Shown: positions 15,571 through 28,216 of the stretch, one piece after another
Layout: the number at the start of each line of letters is the position of its first letter
Numbering within the stretch: the stretch's first letter is position 1
Translations under genes and position numbers: made by a program
DNA from: Paraspadella gotoi
Taxonomy: Eukaryota > Chaetognatha
Assembly: GCA_051294375.1 (NCBI GenBank)
Contig: JBJCIZ010000028.1
Location: forward strand, 868,437-932,436
Direction: 5' to 3'
DNA length: 64,000 nt
The notes under the pieces: generated by a model
Seen by the model: only the letters and a program-made list of their open reading frames with translations
Databases searched by the model: none
What the model was told of the DNA's origin: nothing

Positions 15571-18500
15571 ATGGAAAATCGGGAAACGTCGCGAACTCCT
15601 TTCGATCACCCTTCGCTGCAACCGCAGACGCAGCGACGAACCTCGCAGCCGGAACTCGCCAACCCGGCCGCGGCTGCCGCGGCGGCGACGGCGCGGGACG
15701 AGATCGAGGATTTGCTCGACTCTCTCCAACCGGAATCCCTGCGGCGGCGTCGAGAACGGACCGAGGACGACGCCGAATCGGATGTCGACGCCGGAAATCG
15801 ATCCTTCGCCTCGCCGAAAAACTCTTCGACCGAACGGCGCCGGGAATCGAGTCTCGACGAAGGACGTCACGTCGTCGGACGAGAATCTCGCGACGGACGA
15901 ACGCGGCATCGATCGGGCGACGGCGCTTCCAAATCCTCGCCGCCGTTGGAGGCGGCTGCGGGGGCGGGGCTGCTGCAGCGGGAAGTGGCCCTTCATCCGT
16001 CCGAAGGGAGGAGCTCGATTCCCAGGATAGCGTCCTTACCTCTTTCCAATCAGCATTGGGTGAGGCACTCTTGAGTCCTCGGTCGTTTCGTGATCAAAAA
16101 TTTTGTCTAAATCTCGCTTACAGATAAGTTTGAATATTGGAAGTAAATGATCGTTGACGAGCCGTCATTAGTCAAGAGGCAGAAGTAGCTTATGGTAGAT
16201 TAAAATCCAGTAACCGTTTTCAGCGGTCATTGAAGCCGAGCCCAGTGGCCACCTTGCAAAGTGAATTGGAGCTCTTAACCCGCCTGTCTCTAGGTTGGTG
16301 CTTCAGCCTGATCCGGAGCTAAGGGAACCGCTATCGACTATCGATTGAAATGCACAGGGAAATGATACTGAGATTGGGTTTAAAAAAAAAAATCCGAAGT
16401 GACATCTGCTTCCTCCTCGCTTTGCGCCAATTCCATTTCTCTCCTTCCCCCCCCCCTTACTCAGTTGGGTCCCAGCGTGCAAAACAGCGGGCATCACCGC
16501 CTCAACTCCACCACCGGCGCCGCCTCTCACTCGGGCGCCGCCGCCGCAGCCTCTTCTCAATCCCCCAACCCGTCCAGCCTTCCGTCGGTCCCGATCTCGG
16601 GTCAGGCCACCGGCCAATCGGGTCACGTTTGCTCGCAGCTGATGGCGCCGGCTGGAGGCGTCGGCGGCGTCGGCGGAATGGGAGACTCGGAAGCTCGAGG
16701 TTAATTTAGTTAATTTTTTTAGGGGTTTGTTTTTCGTGCTCCCTTTTTTTTTTAAATCGAACAATGACCACTAAAGTTCATATATTTTCCTTCAAACTTA
16801 TGGACTCGTATGTTAATTGAAGCGAAATTTATTTTTATAAGTTTCTCGGTTAATAAAATTTTTAGTGAGCCATTTTTTATCATTTGACCTACTATCAATT
16901 GGAAACATTGTGTATGATTTATTCTGGAATCAGAGAAATATATTTCTCAACTTTATTTCAGAACAAAAATAATTTTAATTAATTTAAACTTTAGCAGAGA
17001 TGGAAATATACAGTATGCAAATGAGATTAAGCCGCTCAATCGCTTGTTTTTAAAACTAAACATGAATTTCTGTGCCACAACCATATCCAAATAAGAAAAA
17101 AGGACTCAATTTCTCTCATAATCTCTAATTGCCTCTATATTCCCTCTTCCCTCAAGTCGGTCCCTCGCCCCACCCTCCGCCCCCACTCTCCCACGCCGCC
17201 TTTCCCGAGATCGGCGCGGGTTCCTCGGCCATCTCCAACGAGTCTGTCCTCAACGCCCGCATCGCATCTCTCTTCGATCGACCCGAACTTGCCGACGTCA
17301 CTCTCATTGTTGGGGGGCAAAGGTGGTCGGATGGAGGGGGGGAGGTGGTGGGGGTGTGTTTGTTAATTGGTTTTTTTTTTTATACAGAGAGTTATTTAGT
17401 TTTGTTGTAACTGGGGAACGAGATCGGCTCATTTGTAGTCCTACGTGAAGCGTGAGGACAAGCCGTAAACCGTCTTGGGGTCGTGGAAAACCCTTAAGCC
17501 TGCTTCAAAGCCCTGGACACGTTCCATAGCTGCAAGAGGGGGTTAAAGAAGTTGCAGATAACACTCTTCAGCCCACTTAGCGCCTTATTTACACTTTATT
17601 TGATAATTTTTTTTTTTTTCTGAAAGAAAACAGACCAAACTAATAATTGCGGGAATGGTTGCAAAAAGATCCTATGTCAACAATAAACGTCAACAAAAAA
17701 GTAAAAGTAAAAATAGATCAGGGGAAACTCCGTCCACTTGAGACGGCAACTTAAACACGGGACTTCGGGAAGCAAGCATGTCCCCATTCTCGCGCTGAAG
17801 GCAGACAGAAAGTCTCTCAAAGTGCTTTGACGTTTTGCCAATGTCTAAGCCTGCATTCGTTGCTTGGAGTTTGGCGAAGTCTTTTAGGTTTGAGAGAGCA
17901 TCCAGATCCCACGCCCCGAAGGTAGTGACGACCAATGGGATGAAGCCCACGTCGGCCGGGTTGTGCAAGAGGGCTCAAGAGGAGTATATTGGAAAATTTC
18001 TGTATGAAGCCGAATTTTCTTTCTTGAAAAAAGATCGCGTACAGTTGTGGCAGTTTGCATTTAGATGCAGTAGTGCCAGTTTGCTTTCGTGGTATTCAAA
18101 GTCTCTCTTAACCTTTTCACCCTATCTATCTCCCCATATTACTTCACTCCTTCAGATTCGAGGCGCACCGTCTCATCCTCGCCGCGGGCAGCCCCGTCTT
18201 TAGAGTTATGCTCCTCAGCTCCGCTTGGCAAGATTCGCGCCAGCGGGAGATTGAACTCGAGGAGCGGAAGGAGTGCGTACCCGTCTTCGCTCTCTTTTTG
18301 AGATACTTTTACACTGGTGAGAGAGAGAGAGATTAATCGTTTTACAATTCTTTAATTTTTATCGCGTCGATCTTAAAAAAAAACGATTTAACAATCGGAC
18401 GATATATCATAATAACAACGACTAGCGCTTGTTAACTATTCATTATTAAAAGTAATCTTTTAATTGGTACCATGATGGAAAAAAATGTCGCGGTTTTGCT

Positions 18501-21500
18501 ATTTTTTGGCATCAATAAATTTTGGCCTCTTGTGATTCATATGAGCTGTATCTTATTTATGTACGACAAAAAATACAAGAGTTCTATGCAAAAGAAAATG
18601 AGTTGTCCAAACCGTGACAATTTTTTTTCCATCATGGTAGGCTACATTTAGAAGTGTATTTAAACGGAAAATTTTCACCCCAATATCCACTCCACCCCAT
18701 CGCGATCTTCAGGCCGCATTGAGCTGACGACGGACTCGGCGATCCCCGTCCTCTTCCTCGCCGACAAGTACGCCGTGGAGGATCTCCGCGACGGCGTCGT
18801 CGACTTCATGGTGGCCAACATCGCCCAACAGTCCGACACCAACAGGACCATTTCTTGGTTTGTACCGTCTTCGGGCATTGTTTAGTGTTTACATAAGTTT
18901 ACCCAATCTATACGCTCGACATTGGATCGATCCGCAACAGCCTTAAACCGTCTTGAGGGCCTGGAAAACCCTCAAGTCTGGTTTCAAGTCCGGGACTCGT
19001 TATATGGCTGCTAGAAGTTGCGGGGAGCACTTGGCGCCTTTTCCAGACTACCCCCTTTTCTTGGAGATGGATCGATATGGTCTTTTAGGGGCGAGGGGGA
19101 AGCGTTTTCTTCTTTCCTTCATTCCAAAATAAAAATATTTCAAAAGTAATAATTCGCTTCCAAAGAAAGTTTTGGGTTGTAAGCTAGCATTGCGTCGCAA
19201 ATTGTCATTCACTCGGATTGAGGTAACAAGTTCGTACTAGAATTATGAGCTTTTAAGCTTCTAAAACAGTAATTTTTTCCGATTTGTTTTCAATTGTTTT
19301 AACGTTTTTTTCTGTTTATTTTGGTGTTAGCTAATGTTTTAAAAAATATTTGTATGGGTCTCGTTGCCGCCGCGGGTCGCCTTTCTTCATTTTCAGACTT
19401 GAGTTTCCCTTCACCTTCATTTCCCGTCGCGCGACTCGAGACTTTCTCCTCGACTTTCGCGTCGACTCCGAATGACAAAAGTTCGTTCTCGATTGTCGAA
19501 AGATAAGCATGAAGAACGTCGACGTCGAAATTGCAATATGTAAATTGAATTTAAATTCCGCCGCAGATGAATTTCATCGGAAGTTTTTTGTTATTTTGTA
19601 ATTTTGTTGTCCCATGTTGGGTCCGATGCTTCTCAGTTCTCACTCATCTATTTTATCAATTTAATCATTCCGGTTTATTTTAATATTACATTCCTAGTTT
19701 GTGTTTTCTGACATCGTTATTTTAGTTTTACCTTCTACGTCAGCTTATATTAAATAACAATTTAACGGCGAGAACGTCTTGGATGAATTTTAACTGATTG
19801 CGTTAATTTTACTTTTAAGTACTTTTACTATGTACTTTTAAGTAACTAGTTTAATTCTGATAAATTTTCATCAAATAGGTTACATTTAACATAGGAGCTA
19901 AAAATTGACCCTTTAACACTTATACTTCAGGCTTGTGATGTCGCGTCAAGCTTTTAAGCTTGTAAATTATTGATTGTTCAAAATGTCTGCAACATTATTA
20001 TTCGAATCCTTTTTTTTTTCTTGATCCCTTTTTCGTCCTTGTGTTTCTTCAAGGTCTTGTTTACCTTTTTTTTCAATTACTTTTTTTTATTCATTTTCTT
20101 CGCCATTAATTGTCTTGAAATAAATCTTAAAACCGAAATCGATTCGTTTTGAAAAGCGATAAAAGTGTCTCGCTTTATCTAAGTCTCAGAAGCGAAAACT
20201 GCGACATGCAAATTTGAAAATAGTTTATTTAACGAGGAAATTCATAATTCTCATATCGGTCCACCTCGCCGCGAAATGCCCCTTTTGATCGCGGTAGTCG
20301 ATAGATCCTTATCGTGGCGAGGTGGACCGATATAGAATTAATATTCCATAAAGGAATTAAAAAATTCCTCGAAGCTTCTTTTCTTCCTTTTTCTGTTACA
20401 CTTTTGAATCTTTAATGAGAAATACCTTTTGAGTTATGAGTTGAAATGTTACGGCTTCTATGATAATCTAACAATTTCCTAATCCCAGGTACCAGTACGC
20501 GAAAACCTGCGGACACTCCGAGCTCAAGAACCGGTGCTGCGAGTTCATCGTGTGGAACATGCGGGTGGTGATCAAGTCGCCCGATTGGATCAACGTCGAT
20601 CTGGAAAATCTCGTCGAGTTTCTCGACTACTCGGACATGGTCATCACGGACGAGTACACCCTCTTGAAGGTAAGTTGTGGGGAGCAGGGGTGGGGGAAGA
20701 AATGGATCAGGTAAGGATTTTTCACTATACGGTATTCACTGCTATAGCAGATACACACATACAGCAGATACACACACACATTTATCATCTCATTAAAATC
20801 GTCCAGGCACTCGAAATCTGGGTCCGCACCAACTCTGTCGACGAAGGCTACGACGACGACGCCCCGCCCTCCGCATCCGACGACCCCTCTCCCCCTTCCT
20901 CTTCCTCTTCCGCTTCTTCTCCCCGCCCCTCCTCTCCTCCTCGTCGCCCACCTTCCTCTTCCCCCGCTCCCCTCGCCGCGCCGCCTCCGCCTCGCCGCTG
21001 CCGTCGGCCCGCGCGCTGCTCGACCGCGTCCTGCCGCACGTGCGGTTTCCGATGATCAAACCGGAGCAGCTGGCGCTGTTGGAGGAGGACTCCTTCGTGA
21101 GGAAGTACGCCGCTTGTTTCGACGCCTTCATGGTCAACGCGTACAAGTACCACGCCGTGCCCAAGGAGCACAGGTTGGGTTTTTTGCGGAGTTTGATTTG
21201 TTTGATGGGTGATTTGAAGATCCTTTGGTCATCGATGATCAGCGATAATTTGTTGTGATTTTTATAAAGGCTAAAGCGATGCTATAAGAAGTAGAAGTAT
21301 TTATTACAAAGATCAATAAACAAATAAACGCTTGTATTTGTAATTAATTCTTATCTTTCCTCACTTTTCTCATCCATGTCCCCTTTTCCGCATTTTCTCC
21401 CCCTTGAAGACGCGGCGACGCCTTTCTATTCGGCAACAGCTGCACACAGTTCCGCAACTACACCAACCGCAACATCTCCATCCACATGCAGTTCGACAAC

Positions 21501-22359
21501 TACAGCCAGCGATCCCGCTCCAACTTCACCTGGCAATTCTCCACGCTCGCCTCCGCTTCCAACGCCGACGTCTTGAACAAGATCAAATGGGAGATCAACT
21601 TTCGGCCCAAAGGGTGAGGAACTGAGGAAGAGTGAAAAGGAATTGGAGTATTTGAAAAGGGGTTTGGACCGATTTGTGTGAATTTTAAATATGCGTTAGA
21701 CAATATGAATGTCTGGTAGGTAGGTATAACTTACTATTAGGTAGGTATAACTTATTATTATTGCCATAATTAATGTTCTGCCTTTTTTAAAGTTAATTAC
21801 CGAGTAGCTAAGGTTTCAAAAAAGTAAGGATATTAAAATGTATATTAATAGTTTTACAATTAATCCTATGTTTGGATTAGTTTGTATCTTGTTAGACTAA
21901 GAAAGTTAAATGTGTTTGTAGGCTTATTTCATAAAGGCGAACATTAAGAAGCGCGTGATTTTGCTTTAACTAAAAAAACAAACAAAAAAAAACTCTGCTG
22001 TCTTTTCCCACTCGCTCCCCCTCCTCCCCTTTCTCCCTCCCCCCCCCCATCCTTCCCATCCCTCCAGCTACTCCGACTACTACAACAACAACGAGTCCAC
22101 CCGCTTCACCCTCGAACTCCAAAACAAAGAAATCTCCATGGAGACGGACATCGCCATCTTCGTGTTGACGCGTCACCAGGAGACGAACTTCGTCAACCTC
22201 GTCACGCGCTCCACCTTCGTCTTCGGCGGGGACGCCAAGGTCTTCAAGATCGAGAACCTCCTCAGCCTGGGCGAGCTGCTCAAGAAGGAGTGTCCCATGA
22301 TCATCGACGACACTCTCAATCTCATCGTCTTCGTCAAGGCCAAGACTTTCGCGCAATGA
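15571..22359 (+). CDS. BTB/POZ-BACK domain protein, BTBD17-like (one-base deletion in exon 7)
   Basis: Exons: 15571-16059, 16465-16699, 17157-17322, 18156-18316, 18713-18857, 20489-20669, 20807-21173, 21410-21613, 22068-22359. An N-terminal Ser/Ala/Pro-rich region of about 250 residues precedes a BTB domain (DRPELADVTLIVGG, FEAHRLILAAGSPVFRVML, FALFLRYFYTG, PVLFLADKYAVEDL). A BACK-like domain follows (WYQYAKTCGHSELKNRCCEF, DYSDMVITDEYTLLKALEIW), then a C-terminal domain like BTBD17/LGALS3BP-type proteins. The arrangement fits a BTBD17-like protein rather than a Kelch or MATH adaptor. Exon 7 is one base short: the frame before about 20870 and the frame from about 20995 differ by one across a Ser/Pro low-complexity stretch, whereas all other junctions close. 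I read this as an assembly deletion. Confidence 0.85.
16191..16340 (+). repeat. Dispersed repeat family B, copy 1
   Basis: TATGGTAGATTAAAATCC through CCTGATCCGGAGCTAAGGG in BTBD17-like intron 1. It is related to 25173-25368 (TATGGTGGACTAAAATCC ... CCTGATCCGAAGCTCAGGG). Probably a SINE. Confidence 0.7.
17428..17590 (-). repeat. Dispersed repeat family A, copy 2
   Basis: Reverse orientation; its complement begins GGCGCTAAGTGGGCTGAAGA as in copy 1. It lies just downstream, on the minus strand, of the retroelement relic at 17690-17968, so family A may be the 3' tail of that element. Confidence 0.75.
17690..17968 (-). pseudogene. Retroelement relic (reverse-transcriptase polyprotein C-terminal fragment)
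   Basis: A 92-codon minus-strand frame in intron 3 of the BTBD17-like gene. It contains FIPLVVTTFGAWDLDAL and HFERLSVCLQRENGDML, which resemble the C-terminal end of reverse-transcriptase polyproteins of invertebrate retroelements (recognised from memory; a protein search would decide). It is GC-richer than the surrounding intron. Nothing upstream on the minus strand continues the domain, so it is a truncated, dead copy. Confidence 0.55.
18937..19040 (-). repeat. Dispersed repeat family A, copy 3
   Basis: Reverse orientation, about 105 bp, matching copies 1 and 2 over the GGCGCCAAGTG and GGGTTTTCCA blocks. In BTBD17-like intron 5. Confidence 0.7.
20246..20339. repeat. Inverted repeat, 18-24 bp arms, 45-bp spacer
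   Basis: ATATCGGTCCACCTCGCC at 20253-20270 is exactly complementary to 20316-20333, and AATTCT continues the pairing outside with one bulged base. In BTBD17-like intron 5; the GC-rich arms stand out from the intron. Confidence 0.85.
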
Positions 22360-22680
22360 AGCCCGCAATTACGATGACCATTGGTCAATGGTCATTGACC
22401 AAGTCTCAATTTACAATTTGACGATTGCAACGACGAAGTTCATTTGACGGTTCCAGTCCATGAAATGAACGAAATCAACAAATTTAGTGCTAACTCAACC
22501 TCGACCTCGACACGATCGTATGCAAATGAAATTGAAGATACTGAAGTCGTCATTGAATCCAGAGTCCATCTCTTATAATTCTCACGTCGATCATATCTCC
22601 CTGTTGAAAATCCTGGTCTCGCTCCACTCAACCGACTCTCAAGATTGTGGATGGGAGATGAAGGGAGTGTCGGGAGTGAC

Positions 22681-22760
22681 TCGGGGGGGGGGGGGGTTAG
22701 GATAGTTTAGGGGTGGTTTAAGGTAAGGGTGTTTAGGGTTAATGGGTTTAGGGTTACAGT
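22681..22760 (+). repeat. G-rich, telomere-like TTAGGG-degenerate stretch
   Basis: A run of 14 G is followed by loosely spaced TTAGG, TTAGGG and TTTAGGG words. Possibly G-quadruplex forming. Confidence 0.6.
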
Positions 22761-23147
22761 TAGCCTTAGGATAATTAAATAATAATTTTTATTATTTTTT
22801 TTTTTTTAGTAAAACAATTTGACTAATTTTGTCTCTCTCTTTGTTTTTCTTCTTGTCGTGCCGCAGTCTTTCTTCCATTTATTTTCTTTTTTCGTAGGTA
22901 AGGGGGGGACGGGAAGAGGGGGGTAGAGGGGGGACGGGAAAATCAGGGTACAGATCTCGTCCCCAAATTTTTTTTACTTCATGTCGCTTTAAGTGCGTCC
23001 GTTTGAATTTCTAGCTTTATTATTATTATTATTTTTTTTAAATTGGCGCTTTTGAAATCACGTTATTTATTCGGAGAAAAAAAGGAAACTAATCCCACCG
23101 CTACATATTTAATAACCAGTGCCACAATTTTTCGAATTATTTTTTTT

Positions 23148-23155
23148 CTCTCTCT

Positions 23156-23216
<61 letters not shown>

Positions 23217-23217
23217 A
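23148..23217. repeat. (CT)n microsatellite
   Basis: About 35 CT units with two TT/TC interruptions, upstream of CHP1. Confidence 0.95.
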
Positions 23218-23884
23218 GGTCGAGTGATGAGGCGAAAGGAGGGAAGAAACTTTCCCCGTCTCCTCCGAACTTCGTCGACGTCTCGATCGAGTTCGTTGGC
23301 GCGCCACGAAGCGACGCCGACGATAGAGTCAGAGTCATAGAAAGCGATAAACTCCCACCGCTAAAATAAACAAAACGAAAAAAAAACAAAACAAAAAGAA
23401 ACATCGAGAGAAATCTTTTCCCCTAAATACTTTTTATCTCGTTTTTCTCTTGATCTCGGAAAAAATTAAAGAGAAACGAATAAACAATCAATCGTCGCAC
23501 CCTTTACACCTCGTCCACCTACTATATTTATATCATTACTATATTATACAAACTATAGACAAAAAAAAAGTAGGTAACTACGTCCGGGAAATACTACATC
23601 TTAGAACGTTCTCTAAAAGGACCTCCATTTAGACGTAGGATCTTATCAGCTTTATCGTCAAGTAGTCTTCCCACTCTCTATTCTCTCTCTATCTCCGCTG
23701 ACTGCACCCCGATAACTTTTTTTCCAAGCAAAATAACAACAACAACCACGCACCCAAATCCTAACCAATCGGAAACGTCCTAGAAAATAAAGCTGAAAAT
23801 CAATATAAAGCCCACCGATTATAAGAGATTCGAAAAGGAGAAAAGAAAACAAAAACAAAAACAAAAACAAAAACAAAACCGGGG

Positions 23885-25702
23885 ATGGGATCGAAGGCGT
23901 CCATCCTCCTCCGCGACGAAGAGATCGAGGAGATTCGTCTGGAGACGGGATTCTCCGCCAATCAGATCCACCGCCTCTACAGCCGATTCACGGCCCTCGA
24001 CAAGACGGGCTCGGGCACGCTCAGTCGGGAAGGTCAGGCTTCGGCCCAGAAGTTCTACCCCAGAAGTTCTGGGGCCTTTTTCTTTTCCCCGCTAATGCGG
24101 GATATTTTTTCTCAGAATTGATAATTAGCAAAGCGTTATATCGTTTTGCCTTTTTATTTAAAGTTATTCGTCAATGTATTTTATGTCTGAATCTGCCTAC
24201 TAAGTCTGTCAACAACTTTTATGCAGTGATGAATTTTACCGAAACCACCCCCCCCAACAGATTTTATCCGGATCCCGGAGTTGGTGATCAACCCGTTGGG
24301 CGACAGGATCGTCCACGCGTTCTTCCGCGACTGCTCCAACGACCTCGGCGACGATCGCATTAATTTTAGACAGGTACGAATCTTTTTCTGTGATTTTTGT
24401 AAAAGGATTTAAATGTACGTAGTTTAACGGATTTCGATCGTCTTCTAATTCTACGTTCTTTTGTTCAAGATAAAGGTTTGGTTGAGAGAATAAATTTTTG
24501 AATACATTTTGGTTTAGTAGTAGTAATAATTTAGTTTTACTTTATTTGATTCACCTTAAATACAAACGTCTTTGAAGACTTTATAGATGATTTTAAAAGA
24601 ATTGTTATCGCTCTGAAATCAACCGCTGGGTATTTGACTGTGAGAGAGTCTTTGATAAAGCTCTGTCCAAAGTTGGGGGCAAGATAGCCTTGTTTATAAA
24701 TGAACTCTAATGGAATAATCTTCATATTGATTTGTACCAATTCATATTAATTATATATTTAACATCACATAAATTACTTCTTTATGCAAATAAGATTAAA
24801 GCGCCTTTCCTCCCTTTTTTAAACTCAGTTCGTCCGTACTCTGGCCCGGTTCCGCCCCATCTCTAATCGCGATCTCTCGAAGAACACCCAGCTGAACTCG
24901 CGCGAGGAGAAGCTCCGCTTCGCCTTCAAGATGTACGACATCAACGACGACGACAAGATTCACCACAACGAGATCCTCGACGTTCTCCACATGATGGTCG
25001 GCTCCAACATTAGCGAGGAGCAACTCATCGGGATCGCCAATCGCACCCTCGAGGAAGCTGATCGCGACAGGTGGGGCGTCGCGAAGCCAAAATTGGGGGG
25101 GGAGAGGCTGGAGTACTATGGGAATGAATATTGAATAAACAAGAATCTTGATTCTTTATTAAAAACTTGCAGGTATGGTGGACTAAAATCCACCAACCGT
25201 TCATCAGCGGCCATTGGTGCCGGAGGCAAGTCATTCGCCTCCCAACCCAAAGGTCCGGGGTTCTAGCCGGTGGTCGTCTGGCAGTTAAGAGGGACGGGGC
25301 GCTTAACCCGCCTGTAACATGGTGTTACAGCCTGATCCGAAGCTCAGGGACTGCTTATATTGAACGGTTCTGTCATTAACACTTATCAATAATTACTGTC
25401 TCTTCACAGGGTCCAGCTATGCTATTATCTTGTAAGTGTGATGGAGGCCTTAAACCATTGCCTGTCCAAAGTTAGGGGCAACATCGCTTATTATTAATGA
25501 ATGGATAATTTTATATTGGTCGTACCAATTTCATATGAGATATTACTTTTCCAGGGACAATTACATCACGTTTGATGAATTTTGCAAAGCATTGGAGAAC
25601 ACGGACGTCGAACAAACAATGAGCATCCGGTTCCTCATTGATCAGTCCCCGCCTTCTGATTGGTTCAGCGTCGTCGACAAGGCGACCAATCAGAAACTCT
25701 AA
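23885..25702 (+). CDS. CHP1: Calcineurin B homologous protein (CHP1-like)
   Basis: Exons: 23885-24032, 24261-24373, 24829-25070, 25555-25702. EF-hand protein that in animals binds and activates Na+/H+ exchangers and inhibits calcineurin. The N-terminus MGSKASILLRDEEIEEI matches CHP, with Gly2 for myristoylation, which supports this start. EF1/EF2 are degenerate (DKTGSGTLSREDF; NDLGDDRINFRQF), while EF3 (DINDDDKIHHNEI) and EF4 (DRDRDNYITFDEF) have complete Ca2+ loops, the CHP pattern. In this copy the C-terminus reads MSIRFL and continues about 17 residues to a stop at 25702; in the duplicated copy at 29000-29087 one extra A gives MSIRFLN-stop, the family's normal end. The native protein is therefore probably the shorter one. 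Confidence 0.93.
24640..24750 (+). repeat. Dispersed repeat family D, copy in CHP1 intron 2-3
   Basis: TGTGAGAGAGTC ... TGTCCAAAGTTGGGGGCAAG, in the CHP1 intron 24374-24828. Similar blocks are at about 25440-25535 (next CHP1 intron), 36597-36670 (reverse), 40560-40590 (reverse, weak) and 60550-60585 (reverse, weak). Confidence 0.6.
25173..25368 (+). repeat. Dispersed repeat family B, copy 2
   Basis: In the last CHP1 intron. It shares TAAAATCC, AACCG, CTTAACCCGCCTGT and CAGCCTGATCCG blocks with copy 1 at 16191. The internal GGGGTTCTAGCC resembles a decayed tRNA B box, so tRNA-derived SINE is possible. Confidence 0.65.
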
Positions 25703-28170
25703 ATTTAAGGACGAATCGAAAGAAAAAACAAGAAAAAGTAGACGATTATTTAACATTTATTACTCATTTAATAATTTTTTTTTTAATTAATAATTAATAA
25801 TTTTTGCCATTATGGACTCAAAATCAAAAAAACAAAAATATAACAAGTCTTTCGATTTTTTTTTTTCGTCCGATTTAAATCGGCGCCATTTTGATTTTTT
25901 ATCGGCGCCATTTTCATTTCGATTTTTCGTTAAATTTCGTGATTCGATCGGCTGATCCTTCAAAAAGTGATAAATTCATCAAACTAACCCTGTAAAATAC
26001 CCCTTGGCCTTGGTTGCAGAATGAATTATAATTAAAAAAATAATAATTATACATAAATATAATAAAGTAGATTTTTTTGGTCTATAATGGAAAGGAGCTG
26101 GTATCTTTTTCATTCTCATTATTCACGTTGAATTTAAACTTTTACGAATAAAACTTAATATTAATTATGTTCAACGTTATAATTGCTCAGATTATTAACA
26201 AATTTTTGTGTTTTTTTTTTTAATGTTTGAACTTTATATCGAATTTTATCCTGGGATTGACGGGTTAAGATGATCGTTTTTTTCCGGCAGTAGATTGGAA
26301 ACGCGATCTTTATTTATATTTAAGTTATATTTATATTTACATAGATCGAGTCTTGCGAATCAAATTAACTAAGGCGATTAAGCGTCTCTACTTAATCGAG
26401 ATAATTGCGAGTATAGCTATTAAAAGGCGACCACCCGATAGTCAATCCTCTTTAATGTTTGGATCTTGACGATCCTCATTAACGATCGCGAATAATCAAC
26501 ATTTTCCCATTCAATGACGAAACTATGAAGAATTCTTCCCTCTTAATTGGAATGGCCTTCGAGTTCTATACCTGACTAACTATCCGTTACCAGAATGTCC
26601 TCTCAAACGTTGGGCTTTGTTATGTCAACGAGACAAATGTAGTCAAGGTTTCTGAACTGATTCTTCGAAGTTGGCGACTAAATAGGGCGGACCGAGTGAG
26701 GATGCTCGGACGAGGATGTCTTGGAAAGATGAAGGAATATTTCAAGGTGGGGTTTTTGTCAAGAATGTAGTGAAGTGTTTGTGAATGTTAGTGAATTGTT
26801 AGTGAAGGGTAAGGGTTATATCTAGTTGAAAATGTTGGTAGAGTGTTATGTGTCCATTTCCCCAATGCCTTGCTGTTTTTAAATACTCGTTGAAATGCAG
26901 CAATATTATGATTGCTCCCAAACTTCCAAGCGTGTGACTCTTGAAATTGTGATGATTGTAAAGATTGTCCCTCATCATCATCAGCGGGCGAGAAATAGGA
27001 AATTTAAATGAATCGTTCGAAATCATAAATCCCGAGTCGAGAGTTGAGAATCAAAATATATCCAAAACCCAGAGAGGAGTGTTTTGTATGTAAACGATAC
27101 CTCTTATTGATCTCATAATTGTAATTAGACAAAAATTTTTCCCCTTTTTTTAAACAATAGTCGTGATTTTAACGGAAGACGTTCGGAGTTGATGAAACTG
27201 ACCCTCGTTTGGCGGGCGTCGTGAAGGAAAGGGAGTCTTTTCGCTGACGAAAGATTTTGACATACGAATGATGTAGAAAATATTTTAAATAAATGTAATA
27301 TTTTTTACTCCTTGGACAAGATTTAGTGTTTCAAGAACTGAAGAGCGGTAGGCGCCCGTCAATTTATGAACGTCCCCGTACGAATCTAGTATGATACTGT
27401 GATCAAGTATTGATGCTGGGATTCACTTATTTGGTTCTTCCTCTCATCGACGCATGCGGTGGTTGTTTCCTCAATTTTTAAGTGTCGTCTTCTCAAAAAT
27501 ATTTTCGAGGCTTTAATTCAATCCTCGCGCGGTTTTTCGATCGTCTTTGTCAATGTGGTTATGGTTATAACTCTAAGCCCGTTGTAATCTTTATTTTGGC
27601 TTCCGGTAGTGGTTTTAATGATTAGCAAATTTTTTGTACTCTTAAAAGAGTATTCAGCATAATGGTTTTTATTTCGGCCTCGCTGATTTTAGCTTTGTTA
27701 GTCGGTCTTTCAGTTTATAAAAAAAACAAACCAAAAAAAATAAAAAGGGTCGTTTTTGTTAACTAACTCGCTTAAAACTAATCTCTTACGTGTTTTTATT
27801 CCGTGCCATAACTTTACTAGTCGAATTTCGTTTTGATAAAATCTAAAATGATTTCGCAAATAGAATAACCTCGATGTTAGAATCACTATAATCTTGTATA
27901 ACACCACTAATGCCTAAACCTCGATTTGGAATCAACCAGAAAAAATTAAAAATATGAGCTAACTTGTAAGTCTCTTTTTACCCCCGTAGTGTTTCCAAGT
28001 CTTCTCCTAAACGACTTCAGATTTCATTTTTTTGGTTAATGGAAAAAAAAAAAAAAAAAAATTATATCTCCGTACGCTATTATTGTTACGTTTTCTTTCA
28101 TCACGATACCTATACCCGTCAAGTAAAAATAAAGCGCTCTCGTTTCCAGATCCAATAAACATTTATTAAA
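25440..28170. repeat. Copy 1 of a 2.7-kb assembly duplication (CHP1 last exon and 3' flank)
   Basis: It matches 28885-31640 almost base for base, differing mainly by single-base indels, many in homopolymers. Beyond the CHP1 stop (25702) it holds 2.4 kb of AT-rich 3' flank with no coding signs. Confidence 0.9.
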
Positions 28171-28216
28171 AAAAAAAACAATATAACGATTCGAAGATAA
28201 TGTGGTTTTTCCAGCC

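Larger units (their letters stand above)
18858..20488. other. BTBD17-like intron 5
   Basis: The gene's largest intron (1,631 bp). It contains repeat A copy 3, an inverted repeat at 20253-20333 and two octamer-motif copies (19538 degenerate, 20206 exact). The rest is AT-rich without coding signs. Confidence 0.5.
22360..23884. other. Intergenic region BTBD17-like to CHP1
   Basis: It contains the BTBD17-like 3' flank with an octamer motif (22520-22527), a poly-G then GGTTTAGGGTTA-rich stretch (22681-22760), a G-rich block (22900-22945), a (CT)n array (23148-23217) and the AT-rich leader of CHP1 ending in (AAAAAC)n. No other gene was seen. Confidence 0.5.

Noticed and set aside
22374-22402. Short inverted repeat GACCATTGGTCAATGGTC as a regulatory hairpin
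   Set aside because: Only 10-bp arms in a 3' flank; not distinguishable from chance.
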